DNA of 46,061 nt from Clostridiales bacterium (GCA_021203365.1 JAJQBI010000074.1:1-46061); one strand, 5' to 3'; positions 29,185 to 37,630 are shown, counted from the first letter of the stretch. The notes: generated from the sequence alone by a model not told the origin. A program made the numbers and translations.

Positions 29185-30258
29185 ATGAAAAGAAGAGTTC
29201 TTGCACTGATGATGGCAACCGCGATGGTGTTCAGCAGCGGCGTAATCTACGCATACGCAGAAGAGAGCACGGAAAGTGAGACAGAGGCTGAAGAGAGCAC
29301 GGAAGAAGAAAGCGACACGGAAGAGGAAAGCGACACGGAAGAAGAGACGGCAGAACTGCCGGTAGAGCCGGAATTTGAGCCCAATGCGGACTATGATATT
29401 TACACGGTTGTTGAGTACACGATTGAGGATCTTGGAGAGGATATGGTTGTTACTGTATGCACCTATGAAGATTATTCAGAGTTTGATGTACTCTGCAATT
29501 TCTTTGGGGATGACCAGGATTGTGTTATGACCTATGATGGTGAGGAATTTGAGCTTGTATCCGATAAAACCGGTTTCCTGAACAGTGAGGTTCCGGCGAT
29601 CGTGGAGCTTGCGTTTGAGCAGGATATCTGGCTTCCCATCGGAGAAGACGGAGGGACGGAGCTGCCGGTAGAGCCGGAATTTGAGCCCAATGCGGACTAT
29701 GATATTTACACGGTTGTTGAGTACACGATTGAGGATCTTGGAGAGGATATGGTTGTTACTGTATGCACCTATGAAGATTATTCAGAGTTTGATGTACTCT
29801 GCAATTTCTTTGGGGATGACCAGGATTGTGTTATGACCTATGATGGTGAGGAATTTGAGCTTGTATCCGATAAAACCGGTTTCCTGAACAGTGAGGTTCC
29901 GGCGATCGTGGAGCTTGCGTTTGAGCAGGATATCTGGCTTCCCATCGGAGAAGACGGAGGGACGGAGCTGCCGGTAGAGCCGGAATTTGAGCCCAATGCG
30001 GACTATGATATTTACACGGTTGTTGAGTACACGATTGAGGATCTTGGAGAGGATATGGTTGTTACTGTATGCACCTATGAAGATTATTCAGAGTTTGATG
30101 TACTCTGCAATTTCTTTGGGGATGACCAGGATTGTGTTATGACCTATGATGGTGAGGAATTTGAGCTTGTATCCGATAAAACCGGTTTCCTGAACAGTGA
30201 GGTTCCGGCGATCGTGGAGCTTGCGCTTGAGCAGGATATCTGGGTAACCATTGAGTAA
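29185..30258 (+). CDS. Secreted acidic protein of three near-identical 102-aa repeats
   Basis: The 357-aa protein has a signal peptide (MKRRVLALMM..., probable cleavage after AYA near residue 26), then an acidic Glu/Ser/Thr linker (about 27-56), then three tandem copies of a domain starting LPVEPEFEPNADYDIYTVVE. Each copy has three cysteines, a repeated FFGDDQDC segment and a Glu/Asp-rich surface, and ends in an IVELAFEQDIW strand; the last copy ends LALEQDIWVTIE. No anchor or cell-wall sorting motif is seen. I do not recognise the domain and give no function. RBS AAAGGAG precedes the ATG. A secreted hydrolase gene follows 56 bp later. Confidence 0.88.
   Translation: MKRRVLALMMATAMVFSSGVIYAYAEESTESETEAEESTEEESDTEEESDTEEETAELPVEPEFEPNADYDIYTVVEYTIEDLGEDMVVTVCTYEDYSEFDVLCNFFGDDQDCVMTYDGEEFELVSDKTGFLNSEVPAIVELAFEQDIWLPIGEDGGTELPVEPEFEPNADYDIYTVVEYTIEDLGEDMVVTVCTYEDYSEFDVLCNFFGDDQDCVMTYDGEEFELVSDKTGFLNSEVPAIVELAFEQDIWLPIGEDGGTELPVEPEFEPNADYDIYTVVEYTIEDLGEDMVVTVCTYEDYSEFDVLCNFFGDDQDCVMTYDGEEFELVSDKTGFLNSEVPAIVELALEQDIWVTIE
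29356..30258 (+). repeat. Tandem 306-bp coding repeat, 3 copies
   Basis: Copies begin at 29356, 29662 and 29968, an exact 306-bp period. The first two appear identical at the DNA level; the third matches until its last 30 bases, where one T-to-C change and a different C-terminal end occur. Silent positions are also conserved, so the expansion is recent. Confidence 0.92.
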
Positions 30259-30314
30259 GCAGGAAAATTCACAGAAAGAACAGGCGGAATTGAATTCCGG
30301 CAGGGAGGAAAAAA

Positions 30315-31229
30315 ATGAATAAAATGAGATATTTACCGGTCCTTTTATCGGCGGCGCTTATGCTGACAGCGATGCCGGTGCCCCTGATGGCAGAGGAAGA
30401 AGAAACAGAGGAATATGCAGATATTATAAAAGATGTTTCGTATTCAGATGACGGCGAGGAAAAACATGTGCTTGACCTTTTCGGGACACAGTCCTATGAT
30501 GAGGCGACTCCGGTTGTGGTGGAGGTTCACGGCGGCGGTTTCATTGGGGGAACCAAGGAGATTAATACAGATCACGCGATTTTTTACGCTGAGCAGGGCT
30601 ATACTGTTGTAGCGCCGGAATATGGAAAGGTTCCAAAGGACGGTAATTTCACCGATACGATGCGCGACCTGTTTGAGTGCTACAACTGGATTGCTGATAA
30701 CGCGGAGGAGTATCATTTTGATCTGGAGAATATTTTCATAAGCGGAGACAGCGCAGGCGGATATTATACTCTTCTTACCTATGCGATCTGGAACTCCGAG
30801 GAGCTGCAGGAGTATTTCGGCGTGGAAGTTCCGGATTACGAATTCAGCGCAGTTGTGACAAGCTGCCCGGCAACGGATCTGCTGGCGAAGGCGGATGCTC
30901 TGGAGGATGATTATGTGGCGCAGACGATTGGTGAGGATATTCTGCTGGACGAGGATCTGATGAGCCATATGGATCTGTACTCTATTGTTGACGCAAGCGT
31001 TTTTGAGGGTGTGTATATGCTGACGACGCCGGGGGATACAACGACCGGAAGCGAAGTGCTGAAATTTGATGATTACCTGACTGAAAATGGTGTGGAGCAT
31101 ACGACCATTTCCTATGAGGGAACGGAAAATGAGCTGATACATGTATTTAACATCACACAGATGGATTATGTGGAAAGCCAGCAGGCAAATCAGGATATAG
31201 TAGACTTCATGAACAGCTTTCTGAAATAA
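30315..31229 (+). CDS. Secreted alpha/beta hydrolase (esterase/lipase family)
   Basis: The 304-aa protein has a signal peptide (about 1-26, ending PLMAEE). The hydrolase domain carries the oxyanion motif HGGGF (72-76), nucleophile elbow GDSAGG with S146, and probable Asp and His of the triad in GDTTTGSE and ELIHVFN near the C-terminus. The HGGG plus GDSAG pairing places it in the HSL/feruloyl-esterase-like group of carboxylesterases. The substrate is unknown; with two tannase genes in the neighbourhood, a plant phenolic ester is one possibility. It is probably co-transcribed with the repeat protein and so controlled by the AraC regulator. Confidence 0.85.
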   Translation: MNKMRYLPVLLSAALMLTAMPVPLMAEEEETEEYADIIKDVSYSDDGEEKHVLDLFGTQSYDEATPVVVEVHGGGFIGGTKEINTDHAIFYAEQGYTVVAPEYGKVPKDGNFTDTMRDLFECYNWIADNAEEYHFDLENIFISGDSAGGYYTLLTYAIWNSEELQEYFGVEVPDYEFSAVVTSCPATDLLAKADALEDDYVAQTIGEDILLDEDLMSHMDLYSIVDASVFEGVYMLTTPGDTTTGSEVLKFDDYLTENGVEHTTISYEGTENELIHVFNITQMDYVESQQANQDIVDFMNSFLK

Positions 31230-31382
31230 GGAGATCAGGCGGAAAAGGCAGGCGTGTATGAAAAGGGCAAAGCAAAAATTCAGTTAAGAGATAATGACGA
31301 AAAATGAAGGAATGAGTGAGAAGACCTTTTCCGTTCTGAATCCTTATGAGTGATGTTACTGTTATTGAATAAGGGAAAAACG

Positions 31383-31428
31383 AAAAGCCGTCCCCGTGAC
31401 TTAAAAATCATGGGGACGGCTTTTTTTT
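31383..31428 (+). terminator. Strong terminator after the secreted hydrolase
   Basis: A 17-bp stem (31383-31399 with 31408-31424, one G-T pair) followed by eight Ts. A group II intron remnant begins directly after it. Between the hydrolase stop (31229) and this hairpin I see no gene. Confidence 0.92.
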
Positions 31429-31430
31429 AA

Positions 31431-31875
31431 GTGTGCCGGGCATGGCACAGTTCTAGCTGGTGAAAGTCCAGTCATGGATAACTTACCGTCCATGTAGTTA
31501 AACGCAAGCCGAAGCCAGTAATGGTGGGGTGAAGGAAGCGCGTAGCAAAGCCACGAGCCTACGGACAGAATACCTGATATGAGGCTAAATGGTGGATGAG
31601 GCTGCCTAACAAGCCGAAATCCGTGGTAAGCGTAAAACCAGGAGAGTAAATCAGGAGGTTGCGGGACGAAAGAACTGTGACCACAGGGAGGACCGTTGTC
31701 TTGTGTGCTTTCAAATATTTATCTGGACAAATTAGATAAAGAGTTGGAAAGCCGGGGATTGAGTCACGTTAGATATGCGGACGACGTAGCAGTTTATGTG
31801 AGAAGCGAGAAATCCGCAGACAGGGTGATGCACTCGGTTAGCAATTGGCTGGAAAGGAAACTGTTTCTGAAATAA
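31431..31875 (+). mobile_element. Group IIC-type intron remnant, 5' part and reverse transcriptase fragment
   Basis: The left end GTGTGCCGGGCATGGCAC is a group II intron 5' end, followed by domain I sequence (CTAGCTGGTGAAAGTCCAG). From 31708 to 31875 a 55-codon frame encodes the reverse transcriptase palm with RYADDVAVYV, the catalytic YADD box, ending in ERKLFLK and a stop. The rest of the intron-encoded protein, the maturase/thumb and domains V-VI are missing, so it cannot splice or move. Its position directly behind a terminator T-run is the hallmark of class IIC introns. Confidence 0.82.
31708..31875 (+). pseudogene. Fragment of group II intron reverse transcriptase (YADD box)
   Basis: The open frame begins LSNIYLDKLDKELESRG and includes YADD at 31774-31785. 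It has no start codon of its own in the right place and is a small part of an enzyme usually over 400 aa. It lies within the intron remnant. Confidence 0.82.
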
Positions 31876-31905
31876 GAGCCAATCCTGAACAGACTGGCTC
31901 TTTCA
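31874..31905. terminator. Possible terminator at the end of the MATE operon
   Basis: AAGAGCCA (31874-31881) pairs with TGGCTCTT (31895-31902). T-runs on both sides are short. It lies 18 bp beyond the MATE stop on the minus strand and at the end of the intron fragment. Confidence 0.4.
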
Positions 31906-31919
31906 ATATCCTGACCATA

Positions 31920-33236
31920 TTAATAATTGTACACTGTTTTATGTTTTTCAGAGATTGAAATGAAAGCAGCTACACATGCTGTAATCAATTCCGCTGCCGG
32001 AGTCGCATACCACAGGGATGTTGATCCAATCAACGATGGAAATACAAACGCAAATACAACCGGCAGAATAATTCCTCTGAGGATCATAATCACAAAGGAC
32101 TGTACGCCTTTTCCAATCGCCTGAAAATAGGAACCGATGCAAATGCTGACTCCCATAAACAGAAAGGCGGGAAGGTACATCCTCATGCAGCGGATGATGG
32201 TCTGAATCAGTTCCGGATTGTCATTTGCGAACACGGTGACAAGCTGGGGAGTAAAACCATATCCTATGATCTCAAACGCCACACCCAACAGAAGCGAAAA
32301 AACAACGGAATAACACAGGTACGCTTTTAATCCTTTCTGGTCATTCATGCCATAGCTTAGACTGATCAGCGGCTGTGCAGCTTCCGACACACCAATTACG
32401 AGATTTACCGCAATGAGAGACCAGTTCAGGATGACCGTGTAAATCACAGAACCGCTGCTTCCGTAGTATTTGATTGCCTGGGCAATGAACACAAAGGTCA
32501 CAATGGCGGAGGAAGATTCCAGAATTAAAGAACTGAAACCACTTCCCATAATGCGTCCGAGCTGAGAAAGCCTTATCAGTTTAAGTGACGGTTTCAGGCT
32601 TGTGCTTCTGGTGAACATATAAATCAGCTTCATGACGGTTCCCATAAAGGAACAGAAAACGGTTGCGAAAGCTGCTCCGAACATGCCCCACCCAAAAGCG
32701 TAAACAAACACGAAATCCAGTATGACATTGGAGATAACAGCCACCACGGTTGCCGCCATGGATATGTTTGGATGACCATCGTTATTGACATAGCAGGTAG
32801 TCGAAATTTCCAGCATCAGTGCCGGAATTGCAATCAGTACCACTCTCAGATAAGGAATTACATATTCTATATTCGATGTATCCGCACCAAGAAAGCCCGC
32901 AAACGGGACAATGAAAATATTCAGGATAACGGCAACAGCAATGCCAAAAATCAACATGCAGAATTCCGATGTATTGTGAAGTATTTTCGCCGCCTGCATA
33001 TCGTTTTTGCCAATGGCAATCGAATAAAGAGCCGCACCGCCTTTCCCAAATAAATATCCGAAAGCATAAGTCAATGTAATGACAGGCGTGCAGATTCCCA
33101 TTGCCCCAAGAGCAACAGAACCAAGCTTCTGGCCGATTACGAAGGAATCCGTAAACGTGTACACAGCCAGAAGCGCCATAGAAATCATACTCGGCACAAG
33201 ATACTTTCTAAATTTCTTACTATACTCGTTTCTCAT
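31920..33236 (-). CDS. MATE-family efflux transporter
   Basis: This is a multidrug and toxin extrusion transporter, 438 aa with about twelve helices, expected to exchange drugs or metabolites for Na+ or H+. Typical features are the N-terminal PSMISMALLAVYTFTDSFVIG segment, the GALGAMGICTPVI helix, and the repeat of the half-molecule after about residue 230. It is the last gene of a tyrS-kinase-MATE operon (15-bp gap), an uncommon partner for tyrS. Base use looks more AT-rich than in the flanking genes, suggesting transfer. Confidence 0.9.
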   Translation of the reverse strand: MRNEYSKKFRKYLVPSMISMALLAVYTFTDSFVIGQKLGSVALGAMGICTPVITLTYAFGYLFGKGGAALYSIAIGKNDMQAAKILHNTSEFCMLIFGIAVAVILNIFIVPFAGFLGADTSNIEYVIPYLRVVLIAIPALMLEISTTCYVNNDGHPNISMAATVVAVISNVILDFVFVYAFGWGMFGAAFATVFCSFMGTVMKLIYMFTRSTSLKPSLKLIRLSQLGRIMGSGFSSLILESSSAIVTFVFIAQAIKYYGSSGSVIYTVILNWSLIAVNLVIGVSEAAQPLISLSYGMNDQKGLKAYLCYSVVFSLLLGVAFEIIGYGFTPQLVTVFANDNPELIQTIIRCMRMYLPAFLFMGVSICIGSYFQAIGKGVQSFVIMILRGIILPVVFAFVFPSLIGSTSLWYATPAAELITACVAAFISISEKHKTVYNY

Positions 33237-33251
33237 GACAAGAATATAAAG

Positions 33252-33869
33252 TTATACACGGTCCGACAGTACCGCTTCCGCCAGATCCGCCAACTTTACA
33301 GACACCTCCTTTATGTTGCAGTTAGAAGTATTCAGGCAAATGTCATAATGGAGCCTGTCGCCCCATGTGGCATTTGTGAAGAACTCATAATATTTAGCCC
33401 GGTTATTGTCAACCTTTTCAATCGCCTTTTTCCAGTCCCTGTCACTGGAATATTGGTCAGGATTGCGCTCCTTGCATCGTGATATTCTCTTTTCCATATC
33501 CGCGCAGACAAATATTTTGAAAGGGTTATTTTCTTTCAGAATATAGTCTGCACAGCGGCCTACGATTACACAGTCTGACTTTTCTGCCATATCCTGAATT
33601 ACTTTGCATTGTGCCTTGTATATGTCAATATTCATTTTCAGGGATGGGTTAGGAAAAGGCCCCATCGTCCGTGCAATCGTGATCGGATACATCTGATGAG
33701 CTTCGTGGTCTATAACCTTACGGACATATTCCTCGGCAAGTTCCGTGTGCTTCGCTATGTCGCTTATGATTTCGCTGTCATAGTAGTCGTAGTGCAAAGC
33801 CTCGGCGATCCTGCGGCCGATTTCACGCCCGCCGCTCCCAAATTCTCTGCCAATCGTTACAATCTTCAT
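33252..33869 (-). CDS. Cytidylate kinase-like family protein
   Basis: The 205-aa protein belongs to the cytidylate kinase-like group (Cytidylate_kin2 type) of P-loop kinases. The N-terminal nucleotide site is IGREFGSGGREIGRRIA (6-22); CVIVGRCADYILKE and the LID-like region with RISRCKERNPDQY are further family features. It differs from classic Cmk, and the true substrate of these proteins is not known. It sits 18 bp after tyrS and 15 bp before the MATE gene. Confidence 0.85.
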   Translation of the reverse strand: MKIVTIGREFGSGGREIGRRIAEALHYDYYDSEIISDIAKHTELAEEYVRKVIDHEAHQMYPITIARTMGPFPNPSLKMNIDIYKAQCKVIQDMAEKSDCVIVGRCADYILKENNPFKIFVCADMEKRISRCKERNPDQYSSDRDWKKAIEKVDNNRAKYYEFFTNATWGDRLHYDICLNTSNCNIKEVSVKLADLAEAVLSDRV

Positions 33870-33887
33870 CTGCCGGTTCCTCCTAAG

Positions 33888-35120
33888 TTATTTGCTCTCT
33901 TCCAGGACAAACTTGTGGTGGATTTTCTTCCCCCTGCGAACCTTCAGGCAGTCAGCAACTTCTGCGCGTTCAATGACTTTTTCTACAGAATCAACCTTAT
34001 CGCCGTTCACGGTAACGCCGCCCTGGGAAATCAGTCTTCTTGCCTCCGCTTTGCTTTTGGCGAGATTGCCCATCACAAGCAGATCGATAAGAGAGACTTT
34101 GCCATCTGTGAAGGCCGCTTCTGCAACCATTGTCGTCGGCATATTGCTGTCATCACCTTCACCGGAGAAAAGAGCCAGGGAAGTTTCTTTCGCTTTCTCG
34201 GCTTCTTCTTTTCCGTGGATCATGGCCGTCAGTTCGTAGGCGAGCAGCTCTTTCTTTTCATTGATACGACTGGCATCCCAATGGTCGATTTCCTCAATCT
34301 GCTCCACCGGAATAAAGGTAAGCAGACGGATGCACTTCATCACATCCGCGTCGTCGATATTTCTCCAGTACTGGTAAAACTCAAAAGGTGTGGTCTTATT
34401 CGGGTCAAGCCAGACTGCACCCTTTGCCGTTTTGCCCATCTTGTTTCCTTCGCTGTTCAGCAGCAGGGTAATGGTCATGGCGTAGGCGTCCTTGCCGGTC
34501 TTTTTCCGGATCAGCTCCGTACCCGCCAGCATGTTGCTCCACTGATCGTCCCCGCCGAACTGCATATTGCAGCCGTATTTTTCATTGAGGTACAGGAAAT
34601 CATAGGACTGCATGATCATGTAGTTGAACTCAAAGAAACTTAAGCCTCGTTCCATCCGCTGCTTGTAACAACGGGCGCGGAGCATATCATTGACTGAGAA
34701 GTATGCCCCCACATCCCGGAGAAGGTCAACATATTTTAAGTCCAGCAGCCAGTCGGCGTTGTTGACCACGATGGCTTTGTCCTCTCCAAATTCAATAAAC
34801 TTGCTGATCTGCTTTAAGAAGCAGTCGCAGTTATGCTGAATGGTTTCCGCACTCATCATGGAGCGCATATCCGTCCGGCCGGAAGGGTCGCCGATAAATC
34901 CGGTTCCGCCGCCCAGCAATACCACCGGTTTATTTCCGGCAAGCTGCAGACGCTTCATCAGGCACAGTGCCATAAAATGGCCTACATGAAGGGAGTCCGC
35001 AGTCGGGTCAAATCCGATATAGAATTTTGCCCCGCCGTTGTTGATCAGTTCCCTGATTTCTGTCTCATCTGTTACCTGGGCAATCAGTCCTCTTGCCTGC
35101 AATTCTTCGTAAATCTTCAT
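33888..35120 (-). CDS. tyrS: Tyrosyl-tRNA synthetase
   Basis: This class I synthetase charges tRNA-Tyr. It has 410 aa. The HIGH-type motif is HVGH (45-48), the tyrosine-pocket region includes FGGDDQWSNM (188-197), the KMSKS-type loop is KMGKT (227-231), and the C-terminal S4 RNA-binding domain (about 340-405) has SKAEARRLISQGGVTVNG. All key motifs look functional. The ribosome binding site is AGGAGG. It heads an operon with the kinase-like protein and the MATE transporter; the block is flanked by intron remnants. Whether this is the cell's only tyrS or a second, transferred copy cannot be told from the window. Confidence 0.95.
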   Translation of the reverse strand: MKIYEELQARGLIAQVTDETEIRELINNGGAKFYIGFDPTADSLHVGHFMALCLMKRLQLAGNKPVVLLGGGTGFIGDPSGRTDMRSMMSAETIQHNCDCFLKQISKFIEFGEDKAIVVNNADWLLDLKYVDLLRDVGAYFSVNDMLRARCYKQRMERGLSFFEFNYMIMQSYDFLYLNEKYGCNMQFGGDDQWSNMLAGTELIRKKTGKDAYAMTITLLLNSEGNKMGKTAKGAVWLDPNKTTPFEFYQYWRNIDDADVMKCIRLLTFIPVEQIEEIDHWDASRINEKKELLAYELTAMIHGKEEAEKAKETSLALFSGEGDDSNMPTTMVAEAAFTDGKVSLIDLLVMGNLAKSKAEARRLISQGGVTVNGDKVDSVEKVIERAEVADCLKVRRGKKIHHKFVLEESK

Positions 35121-35243
35121 CTAATCATTCCTCCTGAAAATAATAAAAGCCAGATAAGACCGAAATCTTATCTGGCTCATTCGTCCATCCGGCAACGATT
35201 CCTCGTACCTTGCAGGGTATGGGTTACATACCGTCCGATTCGT
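35121..35243 (-). ncRNA. Attenuator-type leader of tyrS, not a recognisable T-box
   Basis: The transcript begins near plus position 35242 and has a leader of about 120 nt with two or more hairpins, the last being a terminator before the ribosome binding site. The 14-nt T-box consensus (AGGGTGGNACCGCG) is not found, and the leader is much shorter than a T-box. No known riboswitch class was recognised. Confidence 0.55.
35142..35177 (-). terminator. Terminator hairpin in the tyrS leader
   Basis: A perfect 12-bp stem (35148-35159 with 35166-35177) with a 6-nt loop. Reading on the minus strand it is followed by TTTTATTA, 20-25 bp before the tyrS start. Its position implies regulated read-through. 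Confidence 0.85.
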
Positions 35244-35248
35244 ATGGC

Positions 35249-35277
35249 ATCATAGCAAATTATTTGTGAATTGTCAA
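35249..35277 (-). promoter_or_regulatory. Sigma-A promoter of the tyrS operon
   Basis: On the minus strand, TTGACA (plus 35272-35277), 17 bp, TATGAT (plus 35249-35254). No open frame is seen in the 220 bp between here and the next terminator. Confidence 0.85.
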
Positions 35278-35471
35278 GCTGTACCCGGCACAATCAGCGC
35301 TTCAGAATAAGAAGTATCTTTATGAATCCAATTTGAAAACATATTATAGAATATACTGAACTTACAGGGCATCGCTTCGGCGGTACCTTTTCTGTTTTAG
35401 CGGGGCAAGTAATCTTCCGATCCTTTCTTCTATGTGAAAAGGAAAGTTGATTTTTGCTTTGTAGAAAGTAG

Positions 35472-35500
35472 ACAGTCATCAATATTGGTGGCTGTTTTTT
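35472..35500 (+). terminator. Terminator hairpin next to the second intron remnant
   Basis: ACAGTCATC (35472-35480) pairs with GGTGGCTGT (35487-35495) using three G-T pairs, followed by six Ts. No complete gene precedes it on the plus strand, so it is probably the preserved insertion target of the intron. Confidence 0.65.
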
Positions 35501-35503
35501 AAG

Positions 35504-35962
35504 GTGTGCCGGGCATGGCACAGCTCTAGCTGGTGAAAAATTACCCCGGGATACATGAAGGGTTTCATGCAGGAAATTGGTGCATGGGTCAGGCATCGGA
35601 TTCGGGTGATTATCGTCAAACAGTGGAAGAAACCGAAAGCAATAGCAAAGGGACTGAAATGGTATTGCAGGGTATTTGGATTCATGTTCAGTGATGAGGA
35701 AATATTTAAAGCAGCCAATTCAAGGAAAGGTCTTTACGCACAATGCAATGGGGATGTGATTAACTACATTCTCAGCCCGAAGGTGCTTGGCACAAAGTTA
35801 AAGCGCAAGAGGAAGGAGACCGTATATCCCGGCCTCATCGACCCGCTTGCGTACTATCTCAATAGAATCTGATACCGTTTTGTAATTAATGTAGCGCCGG
35901 ATACGCGAACCGTACGTCCGGTGCAACGGGAGGGGCGAGGCATTAGTCTCCCTCTACCCTAT
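35504..35962 (+). mobile_element. Group IIC-type intron remnant with both ends and an internal deletion
   Basis: The left end GTGTGCCGGGCATGGCAC is almost the same as that of the remnant at 31431 (one difference in about 35 nt). The sequence then jumps to the C-terminal part of the intron-encoded protein and continues to domain V-like sequence (AGCGCCGGATACGCGAACCG...TCCGGTGC, about 35894-35925) and a CCCTAT 3' end at 35962. Domains I-IV and the reverse transcriptase core are deleted. The 3' end directly abuts the stop codon of the convergent tannase gene. Confidence 0.82.
35555..35872 (+). pseudogene. C-terminal fragment of a group II intron maturase
   Basis: The 105-codon frame, beginning MKGFMQEIGAWVRHRIRV and including IVKQWKKPK, NSRKGLYAQCNGDV and GLIDPLAYYLNRI, is the thumb and DNA-binding end of an IIC intron-encoded protein. 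The catalytic palm is missing. Its own ATG is a chance internal Met. Confidence 0.82.
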
Positions 35963-37630
35963 TTATCGCAGAATACCCTCCAGCCATGCATAGGCTTCCT
36001 GTACATCATAATCTCCCTTATGTCTCTGAAGCCACGCGTATTCAAAACTTAATGTGTCTGAATCTACGGAATCATTGTTCAGCAGGCTGTAGTACAGAGA
36101 CGCTTCTACGGCAAAGCTGGTGTCCCGGTCGGCCATGCCGAAGCGTACGTACCAGTTGGCTGCGATATCCGTATCCGCGGAATCATCATTGAGGTATTCA
36201 ATGGCGTTTGTCATGCGGATCTGCTGAAGCAGGTACTGTCCATCCTCTGTCTCTATATATTCATCCCAGGTAAGTCCGGTGTCGTCCAGTCCCACATTAT
36301 TTTCAAGGGTATCGTTGTCCCAGGAATAATAGATAAACGGGCTGTACTCATCCGTTGTTGTTCCAAACAGTGAATCCTCATTGCTTAAAGTCTGTAAGCT
36401 TTCGCTGAGGCCCCGGTTGCTGAAAGCCGGTACACCTTTAAGAGCTGTATGGCTTGCCAGCCAGTACAGATGCTCATCATAGTCATAGGTATAGGTGCCG
36501 TCCTCATTGAGAGTAAGCCAGGTTACATTGTTTGCGTTGTCAAATTCCTCGATATCCGCCTGCATCTGTTCAATTCCGTATTCTTCGATGGATTCCTCGA
36601 TTTCGGTTTCCATCAGAGAGATGATGCAGTCCTTCAGATTATCGGTGGTCAGATCCTCCCCGTCTTCGGTTTTCAGGCCCAGACCAGCCAGATAATCTGT
36701 GTACAGTGCCGCCAGCTCCTCTGAAAGAGCCAGCTCATCCTCTGTAGTATCTTCCAGCCGTTCCCGGGTATCATGGTAGGTCCATTCATAAGCGTAATTT
36801 GCATTGGCCAGATCTGTGATGGGGCAGTAGGCGATTACCGCAAAAACTCCGTCATCAATGGTGGATACATAGTTTCCGTCCGCATCCAGTTCGATGCCTG
36901 CGGCGCCGATCTCATAAAGAGACTCATAATAATCTGAGCTGTTGGCGCTGGCTGCGATTACAGAGGAGAGAGCGCCGCCGCCGGAGGTTCCGGTGATCAC
37001 GATCTTGTCTGTATTTCCCGCGGGAAGCAGATCCGCGTTATACCGGAGATAGCGGATGGCGGCTTTGGTATCGGTAATTGTCGCGGGGGAGTGCCCCTGA
37101 TATTCGCCGTCTTCTGTGGCCTCGTTGGCGCGGCTGCGGCAGCCGTAGGAAACGATGACATAGCCCTCGCTGAGAGCTTTTCCCACCTTGTCCGTGTCAG
37201 AGGTGCTGGAGTAATCTCCCACATCCTCTGTCTCTTCCTCGGTTCCAAGAACCTTTGTGCGGCTGGTATAGGAGTCTGCCTGCCAGCCGGCGTTGTTTAC
37301 ACAGAAGATGATGGGGGAATCCGCCGTGGCGTTTTCCGGAACATAAATGCTGATGAGCTGATCCTCCTCCCGGTTGGGATAGGCCATGTAGACATCCTCA
37401 TACCAGGTTACAGACATGGACTCTCCATCCACCAGCGGATGGATTTCTGTCACTGTGGCGTCTGACAGGGACAGTGCGTCTGTTGCGGCAGACGAAGCGT
37501 CCTCCGCCGTGGAAACGGCGTCCGACAGGGTTGCATCCTCTGTTTCCTCAGCCAGCACGGCCGATGCTCCGCCGGTCATAGTGACTGCTGTGGCCAGGGA
37601 CAGTAAAATACATAATGCCTTTTTCTTCAT
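35963..37630 (-). CDS. Exported tannase (tannin acyl hydrolase, subtype B-like)
   Basis: Tannases hydrolyse galloyl ester bonds of gallotannins and gallate esters, releasing gallate. The 555-aa protein has a signal peptide (about 1-27, AVLAEE) and an acidic linker to about residue 60. The catalytic domain matches bacterial tannase of the Lactobacillus plantarum TanB type: DTKAAIRYLRYN, nucleophile elbow GTSGGG with S216, CPITDLANANYAYEW, then triad aspartate D503 in RDTSF and histidine H537 in QRHKGDYD. The 469-aa TanB lacks a signal peptide; this one would act outside the cell, like TanA-type enzymes. RBS GGAGG precedes the ATG. It has its own promoter and lies 103 bp after the cytosolic tannase. 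Confidence 0.85.
   Translation of the reverse strand: MKKKALCILLSLATAVTMTGGASAVLAEETEDATLSDAVSTAEDASSAATDALSLSDATVTEIHPLVDGESMSVTWYEDVYMAYPNREEDQLISIYVPENATADSPIIFCVNNAGWQADSYTSRTKVLGTEEETEDVGDYSSTSDTDKVGKALSEGYVIVSYGCRSRANEATEDGEYQGHSPATITDTKAAIRYLRYNADLLPAGNTDKIVITGTSGGGALSSVIAASANSSDYYESLYEIGAAGIELDADGNYVSTIDDGVFAVIAYCPITDLANANYAYEWTYHDTRERLEDTTEDELALSEELAALYTDYLAGLGLKTEDGEDLTTDNLKDCIISLMETEIEESIEEYGIEQMQADIEEFDNANNVTWLTLNEDGTYTYDYDEHLYWLASHTALKGVPAFSNRGLSESLQTLSNEDSLFGTTTDEYSPFIYYSWDNDTLENNVGLDDTGLTWDEYIETEDGQYLLQQIRMTNAIEYLNDDSADTDIAANWYVRFGMADRDTSFAVEASLYYSLLNNDSVDSDTLSFEYAWLQRHKGDYDVQEAYAWLEGILR

Noticed and set aside
29185-30258. CRISPR-like or transposon repeat
   Set aside because: The 306-bp repeats are in frame, encode a continuous protein and have no spacers or terminal inverted repeats.
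35121-35243. T-box riboswitch upstream of tyrS
   Set aside because: The conserved T-box core and long stem I are missing; only a terminator and short hairpins are present.
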